A DNA stretch of 34,506 nucleotides from MGIIa-K1 sp964577145 (lineage in GTDB: Archaea; Thermoplasmatota; Poseidoniia; Poseidoniales; Poseidoniaceae), in the NCBI GenBank assembly GCA_964577145.1, contig CAZNXM010000019.1:1-34506 (forward strand). Direction: 5' to 3'. Below the pieces are notes generated by a model. It searched no databases, was not told the DNA's origin, and saw nothing but the letters and a program-made list of their open reading frames with translations. This document shows, one piece after another, positions 26,546 through 34,367 of this stretch; positions within the stretch are counted from its first letter, which is position 1, and each line of letters opens with the position of its first letter. The position numbers were made by a program, and so were the translations under genes.

Positions 26546-26566
26546 CCCGCCATCTCCGATGGCGGG
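26546..26566 (+). other. Perfect 9-bp hairpin CCCGCCATC/GATGGCGGG
   Basis: A stem of 9 perfect pairs with a 3-base loop, second in a row of strong hairpins between the giant gene and the HAD gene. It is part of a structured 3' UTR or a separate small RNA. Confidence 0.55.
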
Positions 26567-26572
26567 GGAAGC

Positions 26573-26614
26573 CCCCCTGAAGGCAAGGGGGTCTGGAGTT
26601 TAGGCTCCAGGCCC
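26573..26614 (+). other. Two mutually exclusive hairpins sharing one G-tract
   Basis: CCCCCT (26573-26578) can pair with AGGGGG (26586-26591). Alternatively GGGTCTGGAG (26589-26598) pairs with CTCCAGGCCC (26605-26614) over 10 positions with one G-T pair. Both use the G-tract around 26589-26591, so only one can form. A pyrimidine-rich tract with T-runs follows to 26649. The shape recalls a switch or terminator/antiterminator pair, though it may simply be stacked 3' end structure. Confidence 0.5.
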
Positions 26615-26683
26615 TCTTCCCCTCTGCCCCATAATTCTTCTTTTTCTTACTTCAAGTTCAAGTGGGCGAAGCCCCACGCGAGC

Positions 26684-27358
26684 ATGAGCCACATGACCAA
26701 ACTCATGCCCCTTTGCGTAGCGTTTGATTGTGATGGAGTACTGGCCGATTCGGTCAGTTCTTGGCGAACTCTACACGAGCACTTTGGTACGAGTTCAACA
26801 GATCTCCTAGCACGCTTTCTTGCAGGTGAATTCAGCGATTCTGAATTTATGGCACGAGATATTGCAATGTGGAAAGAGAAGAGCCCACGCATTCACCGAG
26901 ATGATATCTTTAGAGCATACGCCGGTTGTAAATTGATGAAAGGTGCGAAAGAGCTCGTTGCTGATTTACAAGCAAAAGGTATCCATGTGGCAATCATCTC
27001 TGCAGGAGTAGACCTCTATGTCCAATCAATCGCTGCGATGGTAAATGCCGACGATTGGGTCGCTAATGGATTTGAATTCGATGAAGATGGCTGGATGCTT
27101 GACCAAGGGGTAGTACGAGTTCCGTCTAAGGGTAAGGATGAATCAATCCGTCGACTGCTCGAAATCATCGATTGCCCATCCGATAGGCTGGTCTGTGTAG
27201 GGGATTCAGACATGGACCTCTCAATGATTGTAGGTGATTGTACATTTATCGGCTTCAATCCTAGCCGTGAAGGCACATACACCGCATTTGCAGAAGCAGG
27301 TGTTACCGTTGTGGAGAGTAAGGATCTCGATGATTTAAGGCCGTATTTAGGCCTTTAA
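26684..27358 (+). CDS. HAD-superfamily phosphatase, phosphoserine-phosphatase-like
   Basis: A 224-residue cytosolic HAD hydrolase. Motif I is FDCDGVLAD, with nucleophile Asp15 and acid/base Asp17. A helical cap follows. Motif II is in VAIISAGVD (Ser/Gly), motif III is the lysine in VPSKGKDESI, and motif IV is VCVGDSDMDLSMI. The order and spacing fit the SerB-like branch, so phosphoserine phosphatase or a related small-molecule phosphatase is likely; the substrate is not certain. The start is uncertain: ATGs at 26684, 26693 and 26705 all precede motif I. The frame is open back to 26534, but that part is hairpin sequence and not family-like. Its stop directly abuts that of the convergent DNA polymerase gene. 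Confidence 0.85.
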   Translation: MSHMTKLMPLCVAFDCDGVLADSVSSWRTLHEHFGTSSTDLLARFLAGEFSDSEFMARDIAMWKEKSPRIHRDDIFRAYAGCKLMKGAKELVADLQAKGIHVAIISAGVDLYVQSIAAMVNADDWVANGFEFDEDGWMLDQGVVRVPSKGKDESIRRLLEIIDCPSDRLVCVGDSDMDLSMIVGDCTFIGFNPSREGTYTAFAEAGVTVVESKDLDDLRPYLGL

Positions 27359-28930
27359 TCAGGCGAATGGAATCGCTGTTGTCTGATGAGTACCGAGGTT
27401 CACTATTGTGAGCATACAGGGTTTGGGCTGGAATCCTAGCATTTTCTGATATGATGTTTGGTCTTGCCATGTCGATGAGCAAATCAAAGTCGTTCCTCTG
27501 AAGTCAATACACTCGTGACCATGTACGTGGCCTGTTACGAAAATATCCGGTACTTCTCTGATTACCAAGCCATCTTCTGGTTCTGGTGATAGCGGCGTTT
27601 TTCCACCCCATTGAGGAGCTAGGTGTCGGCGACGCAACATTTGCCGCATTGCTTCGACAGGGTCCGAATATGTGACTGTGCGCAATCCCGCAACAAAGTC
27701 GTCAATCGATTTCCCGTGGTAGGAGAGTAGTCTGACACCATGGAGACTGAAATCACAAGGGTTTCCTACGAAAGTGGTCGTGTTGAAGTCTTGCTGAATA
27801 TCTGGTTCCAAAGTGGGTTGAGGCTCGGCTGGACGCACCGCATCGTGGTTTCCTGGTAGCATTACGCATTCTACCCATTCAGGTAGTAATTCTAGCAATT
27901 CAGCGAATCGTGAATATTGTTTGTAGAGGTCCTTAATGGCCAATTCTTTATCCTGGCCCGGATAGATGCCAACACCATCTACACAGTCTCCGCTTAGAAT
28001 CAGATACTTGATTGTACGAGCCAGCGGGTCGGAGTGAAACCAGTTGACCATTTTATGCCATTGAGCCTCAAGGAATGTTTTCGAGCCCACATGGATATCC
28101 GATAGGAAGGCTACTGAGACGCCCTGTTCTGAATATGATTTTTCGTGTTTATCCTGCATTGGGAAATGTAGGTCATCAACATAGAACATATCACCATTTT
28201 GAGAAAATGTCCCCGATACCCCCACTACATCATCGGGCATCAATCCAGCTTCGATAATAGGAATATGTTCCCTGATGCGGTCAGCGCCTTGACGGTTCAT
28301 CAGCAGGCAACTCATTTCACCACTATTGTCCTCAATACCAAACATTAGATGTCCATTCTTCGTATGTCGAGGTTCGTTGACAAGACCGATTGCGACAGCG
28401 ATGTTATCCCTGCCCTTGAAACGTGATTTTTCCGCTTGGAGTCGGGATATTTCCATGGGGCTTCTTGGAAGGCTGGAATTCTTGATAATCAGTTTGCGAA
28501 GTCTTTCGAGGCGATTTGAAAATGCTGCATTTATGTCTGACATTTTACCCTCAGTAATACTATTTCCAGTGATATCGTAGTGGACGAGAAGATCCACATC
28601 ACAATCTGTAGCATCCATTGGAAAATCCTCTTTGCGCCAATCAGGTAGGTTATTGCGAAATTGAATGGTCAATGGTTCAGGGTCATTGATTGGCGCAATT
28701 GTGCGACCAATAGTATCACGCATAGTTGGCTTAGGAGTTGGCGAATGTGCTGCAATTAGGCGGTCGAGGACTTCATCGGTTAATTGCCCGCCTTCGAGGC
28801 CGATATTTTTGCCATTAGCGATAACCCCTAATGGGTCATCTAGTGCCATTAGTCGCTCCTTAATTCCTCGAGTGGCAATCAATTTTGCTCGCATCAATTC
28901 TGGAAAAATCTCCCCCCATGATGCTGGCAT
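27359..28930 (-). CDS. polB: DNA polymerase D (family D, Pol II) small subunit DP1
   Basis: A 523-residue DP1 subunit of the euryarchaeal replicative polymerase PolD, carrying the 3'-5' proofreading exonuclease. Residues 1-150 are an N-terminal helical and linker region. An OB-fold follows (LMFGIEDNSGEMSCLLMNRQ), then a calcineurin-like phosphoesterase domain with FLSDIHVGS (Asp and His metal ligands), LSGDCVDGVGIYPGQ, MLPGNHDAVRPAEPQP, LLSYHGKSIDD and FVTGHVHGHE. The metal-binding set is complete, so the nuclease is probably active. The length is within the usual range for the family. The large subunit DP2 is not in this window. CinA lies 69 bases upstream on the same strand. Confidence 0.95.
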   Translation of the reverse strand: MPASWGEIFPELMRAKLIATRGIKERLMALDDPLGVIANGKNIGLEGGQLTDEVLDRLIAAHSPTPKPTMRDTIGRTIAPINDPEPLTIQFRNNLPDWRKEDFPMDATDCDVDLLVHYDITGNSITEGKMSDINAAFSNRLERLRKLIIKNSSLPRSPMEISRLQAEKSRFKGRDNIAVAIGLVNEPRHTKNGHLMFGIEDNSGEMSCLLMNRQGADRIREHIPIIEAGLMPDDVVGVSGTFSQNGDMFYVDDLHFPMQDKHEKSYSEQGVSVAFLSDIHVGSKTFLEAQWHKMVNWFHSDPLARTIKYLILSGDCVDGVGIYPGQDKELAIKDLYKQYSRFAELLELLPEWVECVMLPGNHDAVRPAEPQPTLEPDIQQDFNTTTFVGNPCDFSLHGVRLLSYHGKSIDDFVAGLRTVTYSDPVEAMRQMLRRRHLAPQWGGKTPLSPEPEDGLVIREVPDIFVTGHVHGHECIDFRGTTLICSSTWQDQTSYQKMLGFQPKPCMLTIVNLGTHQTTAIPFA

Positions 28931-28999
28931 GCCTCAAGACAATCGAAGCCCGTACATGAGGTAATCGCAGACCCTCCCTACACTATGGAGTGAGAGTGG

Positions 29000-29731
29000 T
29001 CATTCCTTCCAATCAACCGACTCATCATCGCCCACAGCTTTGCCTGGGTCTTGCCATGCCTCATCCTGCCATGGAGCACCAGCTTTTGCTGCGGCAGCCC
29101 TGCGATTACGTTCTGCTTCACTACGCGCTAATATCACGGCTTGTTCTGCGGCTTTTTGAGCTTCTATTTCCCTGACTTTTGCGACTCTGATTTTTGCTTT
29201 GTCCCAGCAATCTATCGCAGTTTGTAAAGCGAAGTGAACGAATGCGACCTTATTTTCATGTCTTGTTCCACCAAATTGGACAGATTCTGCATTAGCCCAG
29301 TGTTCTGATGCGATTCCAACATAGACTAAACCAACTGGTTTGTTTGAATCATCTTGTGCAGGTCCTGCGATTCCAGTAACTGAGAGCCCTAGGTCTGCTC
29401 CAGAGCGTTTCCTGGCTCCATCTGCCATTTGAATTGCAACTTGGGCATTTACCGCGCCTTTTGTCTCCAATAATTCCTCTTCAACATCGAGTTCGATGTT
29501 CTTTGATTCGTATGAGTAGCAAACCCAACTCTGTTCAAACCATTCCGATGCACCTGCAATATCTGTCAAAGTGCTTGCAAGTAGCCCACCAGTGCAAGAT
29601 TCTGCAACCGTAATGGTCGCTCCAACCTCTCTGAGACGCCGAACAAGACGGGTCGCAATTGCCTGCGCTTCCTCATCCATCAGGTAGTGACGAGTGCCCA
29701 TGCTTCTTGAAGATAGAGGGGTGTCATTCAA
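29000..29731 (-). CDS. CinA C-terminal domain protein (nicotinamide-nucleotide amidohydrolase type) with charged tail
   Basis: A 243-residue protein. Residues about 18-165 are the CinA-C / PncC domain, which deamidates nicotinamide mononucleotide in NAD recycling. Visible are TVAESCTGGLLASTLTDI (active-site Ser with downstream Thr), KGAVNAQVAIQMADG, LGLSVTGIAGP and KPVGLVYVGIA. The N-terminal nucleotide-binding half found in full-length CinA is absent, as in stand-alone PncC. The last 70 residues are Ala/Glu/Arg-rich, coiled-coil-like, and end in an acidic segment. That tail is not part of the family core. The start is uncertain: the conserved part begins at Met18 (29680), and ATG 29701 is also possible. 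It is divergent from tRNA-Val. Confidence 0.85.
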   Translation of the reverse strand: MNDTPLSSRSMGTRHYLMDEEAQAIATRLVRRLREVGATITVAESCTGGLLASTLTDIAGASEWFEQSWVCYSYESKNIELDVEEELLETKGAVNAQVAIQMADGARKRSGADLGLSVTGIAGPAQDDSNKPVGLVYVGIASEHWANAESVQFGGTRHENKVAFVHFALQTAIDCWDKAKIRVAKVREIEAQKAAEQAVILARSEAERNRRAAAAKAGAPWQDEAWQDPGKAVGDDESVDWKE

Positions 29732-29755
29732 GAAGAGAGGCCATGTGGACGGTCT

Positions 29756-29828
29756 GGGCCCGTGGTCTAGCGGTTATGACACCTCGCTTACACCGAGTTG
29801 ATCGTGGGTTCAATTCCCACCGGGCCCA
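29756..29828 (+). tRNA. tRNA-Val (anticodon UAC)
   Basis: A 73-base cloverleaf. The acceptor is GGGCCCG/CGGGCCC with discriminator A and no encoded CCA. The D-arm has GTC/GAC pairing. The anticodon loop CTTACAC gives the anticodon TAC. The T-arm is GTGGG-TTCAATT-CCCAC. The outer pair of the anticodon stem (positions 27-43) is C opposite T, while the other four pairs are canonical. Confidence 0.96.
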
Positions 29829-29834
29829 CTTCGC

Positions 29835-29842
29835 TTTTTTTT
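29835..29842 (+). terminator. T8 run ending the tRNA-Val transcript
   Basis: An eight-T tract starts 7 bases after the tRNA 3' end, as expected for archaeal T-run termination. Confidence 0.6.
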
Positions 29843-29863
29843 CTCGTATCCAACCGGGGGCAA

Positions 29864-30145
29864 TTACCACAAATGGTCTTCCAGTTGGCCGTTTGTCATG
29901 ATTTTTGTAATTCCTTTTATCCCTTCAACATCATCTGTTAGAAGAAGATGAATAGCACGATTATGGATTCCAGACTCAAATTTTGAGCCGCGATGGTCAA
30001 TTCCGATGAAAACTCCGTCAAGTTCGGCAAACATCCAGGCTGCAGTAGCATGAGGAAGGTCCTCAGCCCGCAATAGCAGCCATCTTAATCCACGCATTTC
30101 GGTCCGCAGGTCCCCCTTGATTTCATGGAACCAAGCAACTTTCAC
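29864..30145 (-). CDS. Small hypothetical protein, third gene of the fhs-pelA run
   Basis: A 93-residue soluble protein that I do not recognise. The start is GTG at 30143-30145, 4 bases after the pelA stop codon, so translation is probably coupled to pelA. The sequence alternates charged helical and hydrophobic strand-like parts (AWMFAELDGVFIGIDHRGS; AIHLLLTDDVEGIKGITKIM) and looks like a small alpha/beta fold. There is no membrane helix, no signal peptide and no cysteine. Its position suggests a link to ribosome rescue or simply co-transcription. The real coding nature is supported by the tight spacing and ordinary composition. Confidence 0.65.
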   Translation of the reverse strand: MKVAWFHEIKGDLRTEMRGLRWLLLRAEDLPHATAAWMFAELDGVFIGIDHRGSKFESGIHNRAIHLLLTDDVEGIKGITKIMTNGQLEDHLW

Positions 30146-30149
30146 AATT

Positions 30150-31178
30150 TCACATCCTGAATCTCAGTAGTGCGATTGCTCCACCCATTCCCATTAATTG
30201 CTCACCGGCGTCGTGGTCAGTTGAACATTGTACAAGGTTGGCTCCGATATTGGACAGACCCGAAGTAATGCTTTCCCAATCTGAATCTCGAAGAACATCT
30301 GCACTAATCAATAGGGTCTCAATTGCACCTTCAGACAGTGCTTTCTCAATCATTTCACGGCCATAGGCAACAGGACCATTTGTGGACATGCGCTTCCACG
30401 CTTCCTCAAGTAGAGCAGTTTCACGAACAAAAGCGTGGTCTGACAGTACATCGCCAGCAAGACCATCTCGAATGACTTCATTTGCTGCAGCCCTACCTCC
30501 CATACTTGTAGCAATGAGTTTCTTTGGACCAGAAATCAAAACCCCAAGTTTTTCTCGAGCATGTCCCGGCCCACAAAGAATAGTGGGCGTACCATCTGGA
30601 ATTTGTTCAGATGCTTCCCTTGCAATTTTCTCAAAGAAATTTTTGGAAACGCTCTCGCTAATTTTGGAACCTGTATATTTTCCTCCGCCTCGCATTGTCC
30701 ATGTTGCGGTATCTCTCATTCCTCGGCTACTTACCTCAAACAGAATCGCCTCGTCACTTTCAACTACCAATATCGCTACTTTGGCGCGGCCACTTTCAGC
30801 GCACGATTCCTTTACCAATGCATGATCGACTGCGGGAAATCCAGTCGCAGAGGTCACCTCAACTTCATTGCGAACTTGGATGAGATGAGTATGGTGACTC
30901 CCATGGTCAAAATTTGCTTCTTCGATAATCCCATGAACTCTCAGGGTATCACTAAACGTTTGAAATTCATTCGACTCGATACTAAGCCGTATCCACATAT
31001 GCTTACGCTCAGCGGATTTTGCGCGACCACCTTCGATGCCACCAGTTGTTTGGTCACGTCTTTCACCCATCATCCCTAGACTTCTACCAGGTGTGCAAAT
31101 ACGAGCTAGAGTCCACAAATCATCTTCACATTCAATGCGAAGTCGATAGAGCTCATGCTCGCGCTTGATGATGCGCAT
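30150..31178 (-). CDS. pelA: Pelota, mRNA surveillance and ribosome rescue factor
   Basis: A 342-residue archaeal pelota homologue. With aEF1A and ABCE1 it recognises stalled ribosomes with an empty A site and splits them. The N-terminal Sm-like domain starts with RIIKREHELYRLRIECEDDLWTLARI written across residues 2-27 and continues with the RRDQTTGGIEGGRAKSAERK region (about 41-60). The central eRF1-domain-2-like part has VDHALVKESCAESG and VAILVVESDEA but no GGQ motif, as expected of pelota rather than aRF1. The C-terminal L7Ae-like domain includes GPVAYGREMIEKALSEGAIE and ETLLISADVLRD. A GGTGAG site overlapping the fhs stop codon lies 5 bases before the ATG, so it is translated right after fhs. 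Confidence 0.93.
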   Translation of the reverse strand: MRIIKREHELYRLRIECEDDLWTLARICTPGRSLGMMGERRDQTTGGIEGGRAKSAERKHMWIRLSIESNEFQTFSDTLRVHGIIEEANFDHGSHHTHLIQVRNEVEVTSATGFPAVDHALVKESCAESGRAKVAILVVESDEAILFEVSSRGMRDTATWTMRGGGKYTGSKISESVSKNFFEKIAREASEQIPDGTPTILCGPGHAREKLGVLISGPKKLIATSMGGRAAANEVIRDGLAGDVLSDHAFVRETALLEEAWKRMSTNGPVAYGREMIEKALSEGAIETLLISADVLRDSDWESITSGLSNIGANLVQCSTDHDAGEQLMGMGGAIALLRFRM

Positions 31179-31184
31179 ATCTTC

Positions 31185-32915
31185 TCACCCAAAGACTCCG
31201 ACGAGGTTCCCGTCTTCATCCATGTCCATGTCACATGCAGCAGCACTCTTTGGCAAGCCAGGCATTGTCATAATTTCTCCAAGAATTGCAACGACAAAAC
31301 CCGCTCCTGCGTTTAGACGGAATTCCTTGATAGGAACTTCAAACCCTGAGGGCGCCCCGAGTAAATTTGCATCATGGCTGAATGAATACTGTGTTTTTGC
31401 CATACATACCTGAAGGCTTCCGTATCCCCATGACCTCAATTGCTTGAGTTGGCGGTCGGCTTTGGCTGTGATGTTTATTCCATCAGCGCCATACACTCGA
31501 GTTGCAATACGCAAAGCCTTCTCTTCTACAGGTGCATCGTGATTGAATAATGGTGTAAAGGGTCGACCAGCTGCGATATGGTCCTTACAACTGCCAACAA
31601 CTGCCTTAGCGAGAGAAGTTCCACCCTCGCCTCCGTTCGCATGAACTTCAGTCAGGCAAACTTCGGTAGCACCAGATGCACGAGCACATGCTATCAAACA
31701 GTCGAGTTCTGCATCGGTATCGGTTGAGAAACGATTCACTGAAACAACTACTGGTACGCCAAAGGCCTTCATATTGCGAATGTGGCGGTCAAGATTTGAT
31801 ATTGCTCCATCTCGAACAGCATCGACATTCTCTTTTGCGATTTCTTTGCTACTGGGTCTTCTAGCAGCACGGTCTCCGAATGCTCCACCATGTAATTTCA
31901 TCGAGCGAACAGTGACATTGAGTACTACACAATCGGGTGATTTCCCTGAATAATGAGCCTTGATATGCATGAATTTTTCAGCCCCCATGTCGGAACCAAA
32001 CCCGGCTTCAGTGACGACATAATCGGCTGCACCTAGTGCTAATCTATCAGCGATAATCGAAGAATTCCCATGAGCGATATTTGCGAATGGGCCGCCGTGA
32101 ATGAATGCAGGGTCGCCCTCTAGGGTCTGAACGAGATTAGGAAGGAATGCATCTCTGAGCAATAGCGCCATTGCACCAGCGGCTTTGATGTCGTTTGCCT
32201 TCACGGGGGAGCCATCCATTCTGTGCCCAATCACAATATCGCCTAATCTGGTTCTAAGGTCCGAATAGTCCTTCGCTAGTACTAGAATTGCCATGACTTC
32301 ACTTGCAGCAGTGATATCGAAGCGGTCCTCTCTTGCCATTCCATTAGCGGGCCCTCCAAGTCCAATTGTGATATTTCGTAATGACCTATCGTTGAGGTCA
32401 ATTACTCGTGGCCACATTACTCGAGTTGAATCAATATTCTCGGCATTACCATGTTTGAGGTGATTATCAAGCATGCTTGAAAGGAGATTGTGTGCACTTG
32501 TTACCGCATGTAAATCACCGGTGAAATGCAAATTGATATCTTCCATCGGTAGAACTTGAGAATGTCCTCCTCCTGCAGCTCCACCTTTGATTCCAAATAC
32601 CGGGCCCATAGATGGCTCTCGAATAACACATGTAGCCCTCTTTCCTATCCGATTCAAGGCCTGAGTAAGTCCAATGGTGGTCACAGTCTTTCCTTCGCCG
32701 AATGGAGTTGGATTTACCGACGTTACCAGAATGAGCGAACCTTGAGGGCGATCGAGGCGTCCTTTGAGCGCTTCCCAGGTGATTTTCGCTTTACCATGGC
32801 CCATTGCCATAATTTCTTCTCCACCTATTCCGAGCTTCCAAGCGATGTCGCCTATGGGTTCGGGTGAAGCAGCCCTCGCTATTTCGAGATCACTCTGCAT
32901 GCGCGCTGTGCGCAT
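31185..32915 (-). CDS. fhs: Formate-tetrahydrofolate ligase
   Basis: A 576-residue enzyme of one-carbon metabolism: formate + ATP + tetrahydrofolate gives 10-formyl-tetrahydrofolate, used for purine synthesis or interconversion of C1 units. Visible are the P-loop TPFGEGKTVTTIGLTQAL (about 70-87), the family signature GGAAGGGHSQVLPMEDINLH followed by FTGD, SVNPT before the P-loop, and the GFGSDMGAEKF segment. The length is normal for the family. This is the bacterial-type enzyme, in an otherwise archaeal neighbourhood, so an ancient transfer is plausible. Met1 is at 32915 and Met6 at 32900 is an alternative. It heads a tight run with pelA (6-base gap). Confidence 0.95.
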   Translation of the reverse strand: MRTARMQSDLEIARAASPEPIGDIAWKLGIGGEEIMAMGHGKAKITWEALKGRLDRPQGSLILVTSVNPTPFGEGKTVTTIGLTQALNRIGKRATCVIREPSMGPVFGIKGGAAGGGHSQVLPMEDINLHFTGDLHAVTSAHNLLSSMLDNHLKHGNAENIDSTRVMWPRVIDLNDRSLRNITIGLGGPANGMAREDRFDITAASEVMAILVLAKDYSDLRTRLGDIVIGHRMDGSPVKANDIKAAGAMALLLRDAFLPNLVQTLEGDPAFIHGGPFANIAHGNSSIIADRLALGAADYVVTEAGFGSDMGAEKFMHIKAHYSGKSPDCVVLNVTVRSMKLHGGAFGDRAARRPSSKEIAKENVDAVRDGAISNLDRHIRNMKAFGVPVVVSVNRFSTDTDAELDCLIACARASGATEVCLTEVHANGGEGGTSLAKAVVGSCKDHIAAGRPFTPLFNHDAPVEEKALRIATRVYGADGINITAKADRQLKQLRSWGYGSLQVCMAKTQYSFSHDANLLGAPSGFEVPIKEFRLNAGAGFVVAILGEIMTMPGLPKSAAACDMDMDEDGNLVGVFG

Positions 32916-32934
32916 TGGAGGGTACTTGAATCAA

Positions 32935-32953
32935 CGGGCCCCTATGGGGCCCG
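32935..32953 (-). terminator. GC-rich hairpin between flotillin and fhs
   Basis: CGGGCCCC/GGGGCCCG with a 3-base loop, 8 perfect pairs, lies just after the flotillin stop and before the fhs start. There is no T-run, so it may stabilise the flotillin mRNA end or weakly terminate. Confidence 0.45.
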
Positions 32954-32964
32954 CGGAAACGGTT

Positions 32965-34350
32965 TCATTCCTCTTTCATCGAACCCAGATAATCGGGTAG
33001 GTCAATGCCCGCCATCTTGGCCACGTCGTGGACAGGTGGTAGTGAGTGAATTAGGCTTGAAACAAAGTTAGCAGTCGAGCCTTCACCGGAGCCGCCACCG
33101 GCTGAATCCCAGACGGTGATCTTGTCAATCTTCAAGTTGGAAATCGCTTCTACTTGGCGAGCGACGATATTCTCAATCTTCTCAACCATCAGTAGTGTTG
33201 CTGCGGCCTTTGCATCGCCACCAGCGCTCTTTACAAGATTAGCATATCCTGATGCTTTTGCTTCAAGAACCGCTTGCACACCTTCCGCTTCTGCTTTGTA
33301 GATAGCAAGGATAGCATCTGCTTCACCAGCCGCAACCCTGCGTTGGCGCTCTGCTTCAGCATCTGCAGCGATTTCGATTTGAGTTTTCGCAATCTCTTCT
33401 TGTGCGACTTCTTCAGCACGTAGTCTTGCTTCTTCAAGCATATATTGGGCCTTCTGAACTTCGATTTCTGCAGTTCTTCGTGCAACTTCTGCACGTCGCA
33501 TAGCCTCAGCTTCTTTCTCAGCCAAGCTTGCGTTATATTCAGCAATGTTTGCTTTGGAATTGTTTTCACCTTCAATCGCTAATGCTTCTTGGCCTTGAAC
33601 GAAAATACGCTGGTCGGCCATTGCCGCCTTCTTTCCTTTCTCTGCTTCAGCAGCGTTCTCTGCAACTTGGATGTCTCGTGCACGGTTTGCTTCTGCAGCA
33701 CCAATTGCACCATCACGGTCTGCAATCGCTACATCGGATTTCGCTGCGTTGACTGCAGTTGCTGCTGCCTTCTTTCCAATGCTCTCGATATATTCCGAGT
33801 CGTCGGTAATGTCAGTGATATTGACGTTGATGAGGTAGAGTCCCAACTTATGCAATTCGTGACCGACGTTGAGCGTGATACGCTCTAGGAAGTTGTCACG
33901 GTCTTGGTTAATTTGCTCAATGGTCAGAGAAGCGACAGTCAAACGCAACTGACCGAAGATAATCTCAGAGGCCATTTCGTTAATTTGATTCGTGTTCAAG
34001 TGAAGCAAACGCTCTGCAGCATTATTCATGATAAGTGGATCTGTGCTGATACCAACTGTAAATGTCGATGGTACGTGGATGCGGATGTTTTGCATGGATA
34101 GTGCATTTGTCAGGTTGATGGGGATGGTCATAGGAACCAAACTGAGTTTCTTGTAGTCCTGAATAAGAGGCCAAACCATCCTTGCACCACCATGGATACA
34201 AACTGAGGCTCTTCCTCCTCTCACACGACCATAAACTACCAGAATCTCGTCCGATGCACAGCGTTTGTAACGCAATACAACTATCATAAACATGAATGCC
34301 AATACCAATACTATACCAAATAATACTCCAAAAAATTCTACTGCTGCCAT
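32965..34350 (-). CDS. Flotillin-like SPFH/band-7 membrane scaffold protein
   Basis: A 461-residue protein. One N-terminal membrane helix (about residues 3-27: FFGVLFGIVLVLAFMFMIVV) is followed by an SPFH domain (about 35-190; DEILVVYGRVRGG, IHGGARMVWPLIQDY, LGLYLINVNITDITDD). A long Ala/Glu-rich coiled coil follows (about 190-400), of the flotillin type with many EA/AE repeats, and then a Gly-rich C-terminal part (WDSAGGGSGEGS). Flotillins organise membrane microdomains. A GAGGTG site at 34356-34361 sits 5 bases before ATG 34350, which I choose as start. An upstream ATG at 34371 overlaps the nfeD stop. The upstream NfeD-like gene is the usual operon partner. Confidence 0.92.
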   Translation of the reverse strand: MAAVEFFGVLFGIVLVLAFMFMIVVLRYKRCASDEILVVYGRVRGGRASVCIHGGARMVWPLIQDYKKLSLVPMTIPINLTNALSMQNIRIHVPSTFTVGISTDPLIMNNAAERLLHLNTNQINEMASEIIFGQLRLTVASLTIEQINQDRDNFLERITLNVGHELHKLGLYLINVNITDITDDSEYIESIGKKAAATAVNAAKSDVAIADRDGAIGAAEANRARDIQVAENAAEAEKGKKAAMADQRIFVQGQEALAIEGENNSKANIAEYNASLAEKEAEAMRRAEVARRTAEIEVQKAQYMLEEARLRAEEVAQEEIAKTQIEIAADAEAERQRRVAAGEADAILAIYKAEAEGVQAVLEAKASGYANLVKSAGGDAKAAATLLMVEKIENIVARQVEAISNLKIDKITVWDSAGGGSGEGSTANFVSSLIHSLPPVHDVAKMAGIDLPDYLGSMKEE

Positions 34351-34367
34351 CTTTTCACCTCTATTAT

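Noticed and set aside
26534..26683. N-terminal extension of the HAD phosphatase by 50 codons
   Set aside because: The stretch overlaps the perfect hairpins and gives a Gly/Pro/Ser-rich sequence unlike any HAD N-terminus. Motif I is expected within the first 20 residues, as with the start at 26684 or later.
32898..32915. ATGCGC/GCGCAT dyad at the fhs start as a regulatory hairpin
   Set aside because: Only six pairs, overlapping codons 1-6, with no sign of function; likely chance.
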